Assembly: GCF_000564855.1 (NCBI RefSeq)
Contig: NZ_AYXG01000059.1
Coordinates: 1-43,932 of the forward strand
Reading direction: 5' to 3'
Origin: Actinokineospora spheciospongiae
GTDB taxonomy: Bacteria > Actinomycetota > Actinomycetes > Mycobacteriales > Pseudonocardiaceae
Length of the DNA: 43,932 nucleotides
The position numbers and the translations under genes were made by a program. Positions within the stretch are counted from its first letter, which is position 1. Each line of letters opens with the position of its first letter. The notes under the pieces are model-generated. The model had not been told where the DNA came from. It worked only from the letters and a program-made list of their open reading frames with translations, and did no database searches. Below, piece by piece: positions 26,319 through 34,739 of the stretch.

Positions 26319-28124
26319 TCAGGGAGGTGGGTCGAACGGGGTGAGCAGCCCGGCGGGTGCCCCGGGCGGGTAGCGGACCAGGACGCCCTCGGCGGTGCTG
26401 GTCACGGACAGGGGCCGGTAGGCGCCGCGCTGGCCCGCGAAGTACCGGGCGACCTGGTCGGCCTGCTCGCCCGCGGTGGTGACCAGCAGTTGGCGGCGGG
26501 GTTGCCCGGCCGCGTCCTCGCCCGGCACCGCGGGCAGCGCGGTGACCCGCACCGGTCGCGACGAGGTGAGCCCGGCGAGGACGGTCAGCACCCTGGGGTC
26601 GACGCGGCCCGTCCGCAGCAGGGCGGTGACGTCGGGGCGCGCGGTGAGCCGCGGTGAGTCGGCCAGCGCGGCCCCCGCGTGCCTGCGGGCGCCGGTCTCC
26701 CCGGCCGCGCCCCGGCCCGGGGCGCCGGGCCGGTCGACCTCGACCCGGTCGGGGCCGGTGCCGAACACCGCCACGGTCTCCCCGCCCGGGACCGCGCCCC
26801 GCGCGCGCAGCGCCGGGGTCAGCAGCACCCAGGCGTCGGGCGGCGGTTCGCCCGCGGCGGCGCGGGTGGTCAGGGCGGGGTCGCGGCCTGCGCGCACCAG
26901 GTCCACCCAGGCGGCGTCGTCGACCACGACCGGGGTGGCGGGCAGGTTCTCCCGCAGCCACCGGGTCGCCCCGGCGAGCGGGCCGGGGTCGGTGCGCCGG
27001 GCCGCCGCCGCGTCCAGCGCGCCCGGCCACACCGGCACCACCAGCACCGCCGCGACCAGGAGGCCGACCGCGGTCGGTCCCAGCAGCAACCGGCTCCCGG
27101 TGTGCCTGCCGATCCGGAACCGGTGGGTCAGCGCCAGCTCGGCCGCCCCCGCGGCGAGCAGCACGGCGGGCGCGGCGGCCACCGTGAGCGCCCCGGAGCC
27201 GGGGCCGCCCGGCACCAGCGCCACCGCGAGCAGCCCGAGCACGCCGATCGCCAGCGGGCGCAGCAGGGCCGAGCACAGCCCGCCCACGGCACCGAGCACC
27301 ACCGCGACCGCCAGCACCGGGTCCACCGCCGCCCACTGCGCGGGCGTCGGCCCGCGGCCCGCCAGGTGCAGGCCGCTCAGCGCCGAGGAGGCACCGAGCC
27401 CGACGGCGACGCCGAGCGCGAAGCCCGCGCCGAGGACCTGCGCCAGGCGCCTGCGACCGCGCCGCCACACCAGCCAGCCCGCCGAGGCCGCGAGCACCAG
27501 GGTGACCGGGGCGGTGATCACGGCGACGACCAGCAGCACCACCGCCCACAGGTCCGGTTCGAGCCTGCGGTGCCGGTGCGGGGTCCACAGCAGCACCAGC
27601 GCGCCCAGCGCCCAGGGCGTCGCCACGTTCTCCGGGCGCAGCCCCAGTTGCACCTCGACGACCAGCGGCGACAGCGCGGCCACGCCCACCGCCGCGGCGG
27701 CCGTCCACCAGCGCAGCCCCATCCGGCGGGCGAGCAGCCAGACCAGCACGGCGGTGACCGCCGCGGCGACGGCCATGCCCTCGCGGGCTCCCGCGAGGGC
27801 GGCCGTGTGGCGGGTGAAGGCGTCGGTGAGCGCGGTGTAGGCGCCCGCCTGCAACCAGGCCAGCGGGGCGTCGGCGGCGCTGTCGAGCAGCAGGTCGAGC
27901 CGGTCGGCGGCGAAGACGTGGGCCAGGTGCCCGGCCTCGCCCGCCTGCGCCGGGGAGCCGCCCGCGGCGAGGCGGACCACGGCGGTGAGCGCGGCCAGCG
28001 CGAGCACGGCGGCGAGCGCCAGCAGGTGGCGTTCGGCGGCCCGGGTGCGTTCGTCGGCGGCCAAGCGCCAGGTGTGCGGGGGCAAGCGCACGGCGGAGCC
28101 GTCGTTCCAGCGGTGTGAGGTCAT
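26319..28124 (-). CDS. Polytopic membrane protein, GT-C/PMT-like
   Basis: This 601-residue protein has roughly ten membrane helices (about 35-390) followed by a soluble, probably extracellular, C-terminal region of about 200 residues. The first external loop has acidic residues (QAGEAGHLAHVF), and the segment LSPLVVEVQLGLRPENVATPW resembles the corresponding part of PMT/ArnT-type lipid-linked sugar transferases. It may therefore be a GT-C glycosyltransferase, but the key DE/DD pair is weak and activity is uncertain. ATG 28124 is taken as the start; codons upstream stay open to 28358 but are G/C-biased noise. It leads the operon with the DUF4397 and sortase genes (22-nt gap). Confidence 0.65.
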   Translation of the reverse strand: MTSHRWNDGSAVRLPPHTWRLAADERTRAAERHLLALAAVLALAALTAVVRLAAGGSPAQAGEAGHLAHVFAADRLDLLLDSAADAPLAWLQAGAYTALTDAFTRHTAALAGAREGMAVAAAVTAVLVWLLARRMGLRWWTAAAAVGVAALSPLVVEVQLGLRPENVATPWALGALVLLWTPHRHRRLEPDLWAVVLLVVAVITAPVTLVLAASAGWLVWRRGRRRLAQVLGAGFALGVAVGLGASSALSGLHLAGRGPTPAQWAAVDPVLAVAVVLGAVGGLCSALLRPLAIGVLGLLAVALVPGGPGSGALTVAAAPAVLLAAGAAELALTHRFRIGRHTGSRLLLGPTAVGLLVAAVLVVPVWPGALDAAAARRTDPGPLAGATRWLRENLPATPVVVDDAAWVDLVRAGRDPALTTRAAAGEPPPDAWVLLTPALRARGAVPGGETVAVFGTGPDRVEVDRPGAPGRGAAGETGARRHAGAALADSPRLTARPDVTALLRTGRVDPRVLTVLAGLTSSRPVRVTALPAVPGEDAAGQPRRQLLVTTAGEQADQVARYFAGQRGAYRPLSVTSTAEGVLVRYPPGAPAGLLTPFDPPP

Positions 28125-28135
28125 GGTGGTGCCCG

Positions 28136-28162
28136 CCCGGTCACCCCGGTCGGGTGACCGGG
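28136..28162 (-). promoter_or_regulatory. Perfect 11-bp leader hairpin upstream of the GT-C-like gene
   Basis: CCCGGTCACCC (28136-28146) and GGGTGACCGGG (28152-28162) form a perfect stem around a 5-nt loop. It lies in the 5' leader, 11 nt before the ATG. An AAGGAGG (28181-28175) sits on its far side, about 50 nt from the ATG. Confidence 0.5.
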
Positions 28163-28244
28163 GCTGGGCCGGAACCTCCTTCTCCGGGTGCTCCGTGGGA
28201 TGTCCTTCGAGGTCAGGGGCACCGCTGCGCGCTGCGGTCGGGCC

Positions 28245-28273
28245 ATCGTAGAAGGTGTGACCGCGCGTGCGAA
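28245..28273 (-). promoter_or_regulatory. Promoter for the GT-C/DUF4397/sortase operon
   Basis: On the reverse strand TTCGCA (28273-28268) is separated by exactly 17 bp from TACGAT (28250-28245); each has four of six consensus bases. The leader would be about 115 nt. Confidence 0.5.
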
Positions 28274-28495
28274 CTGCAACTTTCCGTGCGCTGGACACGG
28301 CCGGACGGGTGATGGGGCGACGTGCGCTGCGCCGAACGGGGAGCCCGGTGCCAGGCATCTGAGACCGGTTTCAGCCCGCTCCGTACGAGTGGACCGCCGC
28401 ACCGCGCCACGATCCGGTGACGCGGTCGGTGTTGCCACGACCGGGTGACACCGCTGGGGGTGAGGGCGATCGCCCGCCGTGCTGCCCCGGACGGC

Positions 28496-28972
28496 TCAGC
28501 CGCGCCGCTTCCCGTCGCCCGCCACGGCAAGCAGCACGCGGACGTAGCGGGAGTGGGGTGCCGGGCGCGGGGGAGGGTCGCCGAGCGCGGTGGCCGCGCG
28601 GTCGAGCAGGTCTTCGATCAGGGCGTCGTGCAGCCAGCGGATGGCCAGCGGCCAGGTCAGGTGACCCGCGCCGGTGGGGCGGGCGCGGAGGTCGTGGCGC
28701 AGCACCCGGCCGGGTCGGGCGGTGAAGGTGTGCGTGCCGCGCAGACCGATGCCCGGGTCGAAGGTGAACTCGACCAGCCTGCCCGGCTCGTGGGCCGTGC
28801 AGGTGTAGCGGACCGGGCCGTGCCCGCCGCGGGCACCCGGTCCGAGCGGGCGGTCGAGCCGCAGCGCGGGCCACCGGTGGTGCGGCCACAGCGGGCCCTC
28901 GGGCTCGGCGATCGCGTCGAGCAGCGGCCCGGGGTCGGCGGGCAGGACGCGTTCGTGCCGGTTGTGGATCAT
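28496..28972 (-). CDS. SRPBCC/START-fold protein
   Basis: The 158-residue protein has the layout of small SRPBCC (polyketide cyclase/START-like) proteins. An opening strand with R-H-E-R-V-L-P-A-D is followed by acidic helices, antiparallel strands around VRYTCTAHEPGRLVEFTF, and a long C-terminal helix containing HDALIEDLLDRAATAL. Such proteins bind hydrophobic ligands; the ligand is unknown. GGAAGG lies about 6 nt before ATG 28972. It diverges from a TetR-family gene, and the shared spacer holds two operator-like palindromes, so it is very likely that regulator's target. Confidence 0.65.
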   Translation of the reverse strand: MIHNRHERVLPADPGPLLDAIAEPEGPLWPHHRWPALRLDRPLGPGARGGHGPVRYTCTAHEPGRLVEFTFDPGIGLRGTHTFTARPGRVLRHDLRARPTGAGHLTWPLAIRWLHDALIEDLLDRAATALGDPPPRPAPHSRYVRVLLAVAGDGKRRG

Positions 28973-28982
28973 GGTGAACCTT

Positions 28983-29022
28983 CCGTACGGAACCGTATGG
29001 TCCGCCGTACGCTAGCGTACGG
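28983..29022. promoter_or_regulatory. Two tandem TetR-type operators
   Basis: CCGTACGGAACCGTATGG (28983-29000) and CCGTACGCTAGCGTACGG (29005-29022) are 18-bp sites with centres 22 bp apart, two helical turns. The second is a perfect palindrome; the whole block is bounded by CCTTCCGTACG and CGTACGGAAGG. It covers both divergent promoters, including the TetR -10 TAGCGT (29013-29018). Confidence 0.8.
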
Positions 29023-29025
29023 AAG

Positions 29026-29586
29026 GTGCGGAGGAGTAGGGACGACTGGACGGCGCTGGCCCTGGAGGTGCTCGCCGAGGGCGGGGTCGCCGCGCTCGCG
29101 GTCGAACCGCTGGCGGCCAGGGGCGGCTCGACCAAGGGCAGCGTCTACTGGCACTTCGCCACCCGCGACGCCCTGCTCCGGGCCACCCTCGACCGCTGGG
29201 AGGCCGAGCACACCGCCGCCGTGATCGCGCACGCCGACCGCGGCGCCGACCCCGCCGAGCGGCTGCGGCTGCTGTTCGAGGCGGTGCTGCCCGCCGGGGC
29301 CGCCGTCGAGCTGGCCCTGCACGCCTCGCTGGCCGACCCGCTGGTCGCCGCCGCGGTGGCCAGGGTGGGGCGGCGGCGGGTCGGGTACCTGGCCGAGCAG
29401 TTCACCGGGCTCGGGTTCACCGCCGAGCAGGCCCACCGCCGCGCGGTGATCACCTACTCCGCCTACCTCGGGCAGGTGCAGCTCCTGCACGGCGCCCCGG
29501 AGACCCTGCCGCACTCGGCCGAGGACCGCCGCGCGCTCGTCGACGACGTGCTGCGGGTGCTGCTCACCGCCCCCGCCGAGGGCTGA
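29026..29586 (+). CDS. TetR-family transcriptional repressor
   Basis: The 186-residue regulator has an N-terminal helix-turn-helix (about 5-50, with the family motif G-S-T-K-G-S-V-Y-W-H-F) and an all-helical ligand domain. GTG 29026 is preceded by a TAGCGT -10 ending 7 nt upstream and by no ribosome site, so the mRNA is probably leaderless. The -10 lies inside one of two operators, implying autorepression and control of the divergent SRPBCC gene. The inducer is unknown. Its stop overlaps the yggU start (TGATG). Confidence 0.92.
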   Translation: MRRSRDDWTALALEVLAEGGVAALAVEPLAARGGSTKGSVYWHFATRDALLRATLDRWEAEHTAAVIAHADRGADPAERLRLLFEAVLPAGAAVELALHASLADPLVAAAVARVGRRRVGYLAEQFTGLGFTAEQAHRRAVITYSAYLGQVQLLHGAPETLPHSAEDRRALVDDVLRVLLTAPAEG

Positions 29587-29858
29587 TGCGCTTCGCGGTC
29601 CGGGTCCGGCCGGGTGCGCGCCGCGCGGCCGTCGGCGGGCGCCGGGGCGACGCGCTCGTGGTCGCCGTCGCGGCACCCGCGGTGGCGGGCAAGGCCAACG
29701 AGGCGGTGTGCCGCGCGCTCGCCGCGGCGTTCGGCGTGCGGCCCGGGAACGTGCTGATCATCAGCGGTGACCGCGCGCGGGACAAGGTCGTCGAACTCGA
29801 CCCGGCACCGCCGGACGCCCCGGCCACACTGGACCGATTGCGGGACAACGGGCCGTGA
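29586..29858 (+). CDS. DUF167/YggU family protein
   Basis: This 90-residue protein has the conserved YggU layout: FAVRVRPGAR at the start, a central V-A-A-P-A-V-x-G-K-A-N-E-A helix, and V-L-I-I-S-G-x-R-A-R-D-K-V-V. The family is widespread, fold known, function not established. ATG 29586 shares one base with the upstream stop, so it depends on translation of the TetR gene. Confidence 0.85.
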   Translation: MRFAVRVRPGARRAAVGGRRGDALVVAVAAPAVAGKANEAVCRALAAAFGVRPGNVLIISGDRARDKVVELDPAPPDAPATLDRLRDNGP

Positions 29859-29952
29859 CGGTTGCCTCACCTGGGCCGCCACCGGGACGCCGATTACGAC
29901 AATCCGCCCCCCACGGGGGAGAATGCCCCGACAACTGATTGCCCGGGAGGTG

Positions 29953-31437
29953 ATGGTGGACGACCTGACCGTTGCACTGGGCATCGGGGCGTTGGTGCTG
30001 CTGCTGGCGGTGCTGGCCGTGCGGGTGTCGGTCCGGCTCGGTCTGCCGTCGCTGTTGCTCTACCTGGGAATCGGCGTGCTGCTCGGCGAGGCCGGGCTGG
30101 GCATCGAGTTCTCCAACGCCGACCTGACCCAGTCGCTCGGTCTGGCCGCGCTGGTCATGATCCTGGCCGAGGGTGGCCTCACCACCCGCTGGGTCGAGGT
30201 CAAACCGGCGCTCTGGCCGGGAGTGGCACTGTCCACTGTGGCCGTCGGGGTCAGCATCGGGGTGACCGCGCTCGGGTTGCACCTGGTCCTGGACTTCGAC
30301 TGGCGGCTGGCCCTGCTCTGGGGCGCGGTGCTGGCCTCCACCGACGCCGCCGCCGTGTTCAGCGTGCTGCGCAACCTCTCGGTCACCCGGCGGCTGGTCG
30401 GGTCGCTGGAGCTGGAGAGCGGCATGAACGACGCCCCCAGCTACATCGCCGTGGTGCTGCTGGCCTCCACCGACCCGGTCACCTGGTCGCTGCCGCTCAC
30501 CCTGGCCTACGAACTCGCGGTGGGCCTGGCCCTCGGTGTCGGCCTGGGCTGGCTGGGCGCCCTCACCCTGCGCCGCGCCGCGCTGCCCGCCACCGGCCTG
30601 TACCCGCTGGCCACGGTCGCGGTGTGCGTGCTCGCCTTCGCGGGCGGGCAGGCCGCGCACGCCTCCGGGCTGCTCGCCGCCTACGTCGCCGGGTTGGTGC
30701 TGGGCAACTCCAAGCTGCCGCACCGCTCCGACACGGTCTCCTTCGCCGAGGGGCTGGGCTGGTTGGCGCAGATCGGCCTGTTCGTCCTCTTGGGACTGTT
30801 CGCCTCACCGAGCAGGCTGCTCGACGCGATCATCCCCGGGCTGGTCGCCGGTGCCCTGCTGACCCTGCTGGCCCGGCCGCTGTCCGTGCTGGTGTCGATG
30901 GTGCCGTTCCGGATGCCCTGGCGCGAACAGGTCTTCCTGTCCTGGGCCGGGTTGCGCGGGGCCGTGCCCATCGTGCTGGCCATGATCCCGCTGTCGCAGG
31001 GCATCCCCGGCGCGCAGCAACTCGTCGACGCCGTGTTCGTGCTGGTGATCGTGCTGACCCTGGTGCAGGGCACCACGCTCGGGCTGCTGGCGAAGCTGCT
31101 GCGGCTCGACACCGGTGCGCAGCCCAAGGAGGTCGACGTCGACGTGGCCACCCTCGACGAGTTGAACGCGGAGCTGTTGCAGGTCACCATCCCCGTCGGG
31201 TCCAAGCTGCACGGCGTCTACCTGTCGGAGCTGCGGCTGCCGCCGGGCGCCTCGGTCAGCCTCGTCGCCCGCGGCGCGGGCGCGTTCACCCCGGTCACCA
31301 CGACCCGGTTGCAGGAGCTGGACCAGGTCCTGGTGGTCACCACGCAGGAGGCCAGGGCCGCCGCCGAGACCCGCATCCGCGCGGTCGACCGGGCGGGCCG
31401 CTTCGCCCGCTGGAAGGGCGAGACCGGCAAACCCTGA
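29953..31437 (+). CDS. CPA-type cation (K+ or Na+)/proton antiporter with TrkA-C domain
   Basis: The 494-residue protein has about 12 membrane helices of the Na+/H+ exchanger family, followed by a cytosolic TrkA-C (RCK C-terminal) domain (about 385-475). The antiport core has S-T-D-A-A-A-V-F in one unwound helix and E-S-G-M-N-D-A-P further on. The pattern fits NhaP2/CvrA-like K+/H+ antiporters; the TrkA-C lobe suggests control by a nucleotide. The start is uncertain: the ribosome site GGGAGGTGAT overlaps GTG 29950 and ATG 29953, with GTG 29956 next. It stands as a single gene. Confidence 0.88.
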   Translation: MVDDLTVALGIGALVLLLAVLAVRVSVRLGLPSLLLYLGIGVLLGEAGLGIEFSNADLTQSLGLAALVMILAEGGLTTRWVEVKPALWPGVALSTVAVGVSIGVTALGLHLVLDFDWRLALLWGAVLASTDAAAVFSVLRNLSVTRRLVGSLELESGMNDAPSYIAVVLLASTDPVTWSLPLTLAYELAVGLALGVGLGWLGALTLRRAALPATGLYPLATVAVCVLAFAGGQAAHASGLLAAYVAGLVLGNSKLPHRSDTVSFAEGLGWLAQIGLFVLLGLFASPSRLLDAIIPGLVAGALLTLLARPLSVLVSMVPFRMPWREQVFLSWAGLRGAVPIVLAMIPLSQGIPGAQQLVDAVFVLVIVLTLVQGTTLGLLAKLLRLDTGAQPKEVDVDVATLDELNAELLQVTIPVGSKLHGVYLSELRLPPGASVSLVARGAGAFTPVTTTRLQELDQVLVVTTQEARAAAETRIRAVDRAGRFARWKGETGKP

Positions 31438-31507
31438 GCCGTGACGCCGATCCCACCCGGTGGACCGGACTCGATCCGCGGCGCCGCGTCGGCTATGGTC
31501 TTCGGCA

Positions 31508-31587
31508 AGGTCATGAGTGCCAGCGTCAAGCCCCGGTTTGCTGGCCGGCAACCCTCCTCCGCGGTGGGGTGCCCCGGGTGAGGACCT
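31508..31587 (+). ncRNA. SAM-IV riboswitch
   Basis: The leader of the class V aminotransferase gene contains the SAM-IV consensus blocks: TCATGAGTGCCAGCGTCAAG, then the Gly/Cys-rich pairing arms around CTGGCCGGCAACC, then GGTGGGGTGCCCCGGGTGA. P1 forms from AGGTC (31508-31512) and GACCT (31583-31587). Downstream, CCTCC (31591-31595) can pair with the ribosome site GGAGG (31655-31659). GGACCTGG, on the 3' side of P1, can alternatively pair with CCAGGGTCC (31636-31644, one bulge). Translation shut-off by S-adenosylmethionine is therefore likely. Confidence 0.87.
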
Positions 31588-31665
31588 GGTCCTCCCGCGA
31601 GGTGCGGGACGGGCAAGCGCGGACCCCCTCACCGGCCAGGGTCCTGGAGACCTTGGAGGCACCCC

Positions 31666-33102
31666 GTGACGCTCGCCATCCCCAGCCGCCGCACCGCCGG
31701 ACCGGCCCGCGACACCGGGTGTCCCACCGGCTGCACCACCGAGCCCGTGCCCGCGACCGCCGCTGTCGAGGCCGCCGCCGGCATCCCCGCCGTGCCGCCC
31801 GTGGTGGGGGCGCGGCTGGCGGTCCCGCTGGTCGACGGCCGCCGGGTGCCCTACGCCAACCTCGACCACGCCGCCAGCACCCCCGCCCTGGAGGCCGTGC
31901 GCGACGCCGTGGACGAGCTGCTGCCCTGGTACGCCAGCGTGCACCGCGGCGCGGGCTTCGCCTCCCAGGTCTGCACCCGCGTGCACGACCAGGCCCGCGA
32001 CGTGCTCCGCCGGTTCGTCGGCGCCCACCGCACCGACCAGGTCATCTTCACCCGCAACACCACCGACAGCCTGAACCTGCTGGCCGGGGCGCTGCCCAGG
32101 GGCACGTCCGTGGTCCTGTTCGACACCGAGCACCACGCGGCGCTGCTGCCCTGGCGCGGCCCCCGCGTGCACCGACTGCGCACCCCGCAGAGCACGGGCG
32201 ACGCCGTCCTGGCGCTGGACCGGGCACTCGCCGACTGCGCCGTCGGGCCGCGCCTGGTGGTGCTGACCGCCGCCTCCAACGTCACCGGCGAGGTCTGGCC
32301 GATCGCCGAGCTGTCCGCCGTCGCCCGCCGCCACGGCGCCCGGGTCGCCCTCGACGCCGCGCAGCTCGCCCCGCACCGGCCGGTCGACATCCGCGCCCTC
32401 GACGTCGACTGGGTCGCCCTGTCCGGGCACAAGCTCTACGCCCCGTTCGGCGCGGGCGCCCTCGTCGGCCGCGCCGACTGGCTCAGGGCCGCCGAACCGC
32501 ACCTGGTCGGCGGCGGCGCCACCGCCTCGGTCACCGACCGCGGCGACCGGCTCGCGGTGACCTGGTCGACCGGCCCGGAGCGGCACGAGGCCGGGTCGCC
32601 GAACGTGGTCGGCGTGCACGCGCTGGCCACCGCCTGCGAGGCGATCACCCGGCACGGCTGGGACGCCGTGGTCGAGCACGAGCGGGTCCTGCTGCACCGG
32701 CTGCGCGCCGGGCTCGCCACCGTCCCCGGCCTGCGCCCGCTGAGCCTGTTCGGCGCGGAGCACGACCGGGTCGGCGTCGTCAGCTTCACCGTCGACGGCC
32801 TCGACTCCGGCCTGGCCGCGGCGGTCCTGTCCGCCGAGCACGGCATCGGCGTGCGCGACGGCGCGTTCTGCGCGCACGTGGCCACCGCCAGGCTGCTCGA
32901 CCGGGCAGGCAGCTCCGAGCGGCGGGCGCTGCGGGTCAGCATCGGCCTGGGCACGACGCCAGAGCACGTGGACCGGCTCGTCGCCGCGCTGCACACCCTC
33001 GTCGACGGTGGCCCGGCCACCGAGTACGCCCTCGTCGACGGCCGCTGGGCGCCGGTGGAGGACCCCCGGCCGCTGCCGCCGTTCCTGCGCGAGCTGCCCT
33101 GA
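31666..33102 (+). CDS. Class V aminotransferase/cysteine desulfurase-like PLP enzyme
   Basis: The 478-residue protein has the cysteine desulfurase fold-type I layout. Its motifs are L-D-H-A-A-S-T-P at the start of the domain, H-H-A-A-L-L-P-W, the Asp in V-A-L-D-A-A-Q-L-A, the Schiff-base lysine K256 in L-S-G-H-K-L-Y-A-P, and Cys402 in D-G-A-F-C-A-H-V, where desulfurases hold their persulfide cysteine. An N-terminal extension carries C19-P-T-G-C23. The SAM-IV leader implies a role in sulfur or methionine metabolism, but the substrate is unknown. The GTG start has TTGGAGGC about 6 nt upstream. A 6-bp hairpin (33103-33121) follows. Confidence 0.87.
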   Translation: MTLAIPSRRTAGPARDTGCPTGCTTEPVPATAAVEAAAGIPAVPPVVGARLAVPLVDGRRVPYANLDHAASTPALEAVRDAVDELLPWYASVHRGAGFASQVCTRVHDQARDVLRRFVGAHRTDQVIFTRNTTDSLNLLAGALPRGTSVVLFDTEHHAALLPWRGPRVHRLRTPQSTGDAVLALDRALADCAVGPRLVVLTAASNVTGEVWPIAELSAVARRHGARVALDAAQLAPHRPVDIRALDVDWVALSGHKLYAPFGAGALVGRADWLRAAEPHLVGGGATASVTDRGDRLAVTWSTGPERHEAGSPNVVGVHALATACEAITRHGWDAVVEHERVLLHRLRAGLATVPGLRPLSLFGAEHDRVGVVSFTVDGLDSGLAAAVLSAEHGIGVRDGAFCAHVATARLLDRAGSSERRALRVSIGLGTTPEHVDRLVAALHTLVDGGPATEYALVDGRWAPVEDPRPLPPFLRELP

Positions 33103-33121
33103 GCCCGGTCGACGGCCGGGC
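33103..33121 (+). terminator. Short hairpin after the aminotransferase gene
   Basis: GCCCGG (33103-33108) pairs with CCGGGC (33116-33121) around 7 nt, directly after the stop. The perfect palindrome GGTCGGCCGACC follows at 33123-33134. A weak terminator. Confidence 0.4.
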
Positions 33122-33149
33122 GGGTCGGCCGACCGTGGACAATGGGGTG

Positions 33150-33719
33150 GTGAGCAGTGAGGAACGCGATGGGGTGAGCGCGGCACCGGTGCCGCCGCGC
33201 AGGGCAGCGCTGCTGGTCGGCACGGCGGTGGTGGTGTACGCGCTCGACCTGGTCACGAAGATCCTGGTCACCGCCAACCTGGAGGGCGAGCCGCCGGTGC
33301 GGCTGCTCGGCGGGCTGGTCTACCTCGACCTCATCCGCAACCCCGGGGCCGCGTTCTCCATGGCCACCGGGATGACCTGGCTGCTGACCCTGGTCGCCAT
33401 CGGGGTCGTGGTCGCCATCGTCTGGATCATCCCCAAGCTGCGCTCGCCGGGCTGGGCGCTGGGCCTGGGCCTGGTGCTCGCGGGCGCGCTGGGCAACCTG
33501 ACCGACCGGCTGTTCCGCGCCCCCGGGGCGTTCCAGGGGCACGTGGTCGACTTCGTGTCGGTGTTCGGCCCGAACGGCGAGTACTTCCCGGTGTTCAACG
33601 TGGCCGACTCCGGCATCAGCGTCGGCGGCGTGCTCATCGTGCTGATGGCCCTGCTGGGGCGCGACTACGACGGCAGCCTGACCACGAAGTCCGAGAAGAA
33701 GGCGGCCACCGGTGAGTGA
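33150..33719 (+). CDS. lspA: Lipoprotein signal peptidase (LspA)
   Basis: LspA cleaves signal peptides of prolipoproteins in the membrane. The product has about 189 residues and four membrane helices. The aspartic dyad is visible as D119 in A-L-G-N-L-T-D-R-L and D153 in [16 protein letters not shown] is also present. The start is ambiguous among GTG 33147, 33150 and 33174. GACAAT (33137-33142) just upstream hints at a leaderless start at 33147/33150. Its end overlaps the next gene by 8 nt. Two predicted lipoproteins in this window (beta-lactamase, sortase) would be substrates. Confidence 0.93.
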   Translation: MSSEERDGVSAAPVPPRRAALLVGTAVVVYALDLVTKILVTANLEGEPPVRLLGGLVYLDLIRNPGAAFSMATGMTWLLTLVAIGVVVAIVWIIPKLRSPGWALGLGLVLAGALGNLTDRLFRAPGAFQGHVVDFVSVFGPNGEYFPVFNVADSGISVGGVLIVLMALLGRDYDGSLTTKSEKKAATGE

Positions 33720-34641
33720 CACGCGGACCCTGCCCATCCCCGACGGCCTCGACGGCATGCGCGTCGACGCCGGTCTGTCGAAGCTGCTTGGCATCTCCCG
33801 CACCGTCGTCGTGGCCCTCACCGAAGCCGGTGACGTGCTGGTCGACGGTCGACCCGCGGGCAAGTCCGACCGGCTGCTGGCGGGCGCCTGGCTGGAGGTG
33901 ACCCTGCCGCAGCCGGACCGCCCGGTGGAGCTGAAGGCGGTGGCGGTGCCCGGCCTGGAGATCATCCACCAGGACGACGACGTGGTGGTGGTGGACAAGC
34001 CGGTCGGCGTCGCCGCCCACCCCAGCCCCGGCTGGTCCGGCCCCACGGTCATCGGCGGCCTCGCCGCGGCGGGCCTGCGCATCTCCACCTCCGGGGCCGC
34101 CGAGCGCCAGGGCGTCGTGCACCGCCTCGACGTCGGGACGACCGGGGTGATGGTGGTCGCCAAGAGCGAGCACGCCTACACAGTGCTCAAGCGGGCGTTC
34201 AAGGAGCGCACCGTCGAGAAGCGCTACCACGCGCTGGTGCAGGGCCACCCCGACCCGAGCGTCGGGACGATCGACGCCCCCATCGACCGCCACCCGCGCC
34301 ACGACTACCGGTGGGCGGTGGTGGCGGGCGGCAAGCCGAGCATCACCCACTACGAGACCATCGAGGCCTTCCGCGCCGCGTCGCTGCTCGACGTCAAGCT
34401 GGAGACCGGCCGCACCCACCAGATCCGGGTCCACTTCAGCGCCCTGCGCCACCCCTGCGTCGGCGACCTCACCTACGGTGCCGACCCCACCCTGGCCAAG
34501 CGCCTCGGCCTCACCCGCCAGTGGCTGCACGCCCGCACCCTCGGCTTCCACCACCCCGCCGACGGCCGGTGGGTCGAGTTCACCAGCGAGTACCCCGCCG
34601 ACCTCGCCGCCGCCCTGGCCACCCTGGCCGACGACTACTGA
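33712..34641 (+). CDS. RluA/RluD-family 23S rRNA pseudouridine synthase
   Basis: This enzyme isomerises specific uridines, probably in the large-subunit rRNA. Its 309 residues comprise an S4 RNA-binding domain (about 12-75) and the RluA catalytic domain. The catalytic aspartate is D140 in [10 protein letters not shown]. Further motifs are E-K-R-Y-H-A-L-V and [10 protein letters not shown]. The GTG start overlaps the lspA stop by 8 nt; the lspA-rluD pair is conserved in many bacteria. The exact target uridines are inferred from RluD only. Confidence 0.93.
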   Translation: MSDTRTLPIPDGLDGMRVDAGLSKLLGISRTVVVALTEAGDVLVDGRPAGKSDRLLAGAWLEVTLPQPDRPVELKAVAVPGLEIIHQDDDVVVVDKPVGVAAHPSPGWSGPTVIGGLAAAGLRISTSGAAERQGVVHRLDVGTTGVMVVAKSEHAYTVLKRAFKERTVEKRYHALVQGHPDPSVGTIDAPIDRHPRHDYRWAVVAGGKPSITHYETIEAFRAASLLDVKLETGRTHQIRVHFSALRHPCVGDLTYGADPTLAKRLGLTRQWLHARTLGFHHPADGRWVEFTSEYPADLAAALATLADDY

Positions 34642-34690
34642 CCCGACTGGTTCTTCGCGTGTCCGGGTGCGCGGGCGGGGTTCGAGCGGT

Positions 34691-34696
34691 TACGTT
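34691..34696 (+). promoter_or_regulatory. Candidate -10 for the small protein gene
   Basis: TACGTT fits TAnnnT, 43 nt before the ATG at 34740; no clear -35. Confidence 0.35.
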
Positions 34697-34739
34697 GGGA
34701 CCCCGCCCGACGCCCTGGTGGCGACCCCCGGAGGCCGCG

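Larger units (their letters stand above)
28125..28495. other. Gene-free spacer with reverse-strand leader, promoter and palindromes
   Basis: This 371-nt gap holds the promoter and hairpin leader of the GT-C-like operon. Beyond these lie a CGGTGT/ACACCG inverted repeat (28427-28453), possibly ending the SRPBCC transcript, and a perfect palindrome GGGCGATCGCCC (28464-28475). I find no gene in it. Confidence 0.6.

Noticed and set aside
28125-28358. N-terminal extension of the GT-C-like protein
   Set aside because: The predicted promoter and leader hairpin occupy this stretch, and the extra residues look like random GC-rich translation.
28427-28453. Strong terminator after the SRPBCC gene
   Set aside because: Only a 6-bp inverted repeat with a 15-nt loop and no U-tract; listed only as a weak possibility within the spacer.
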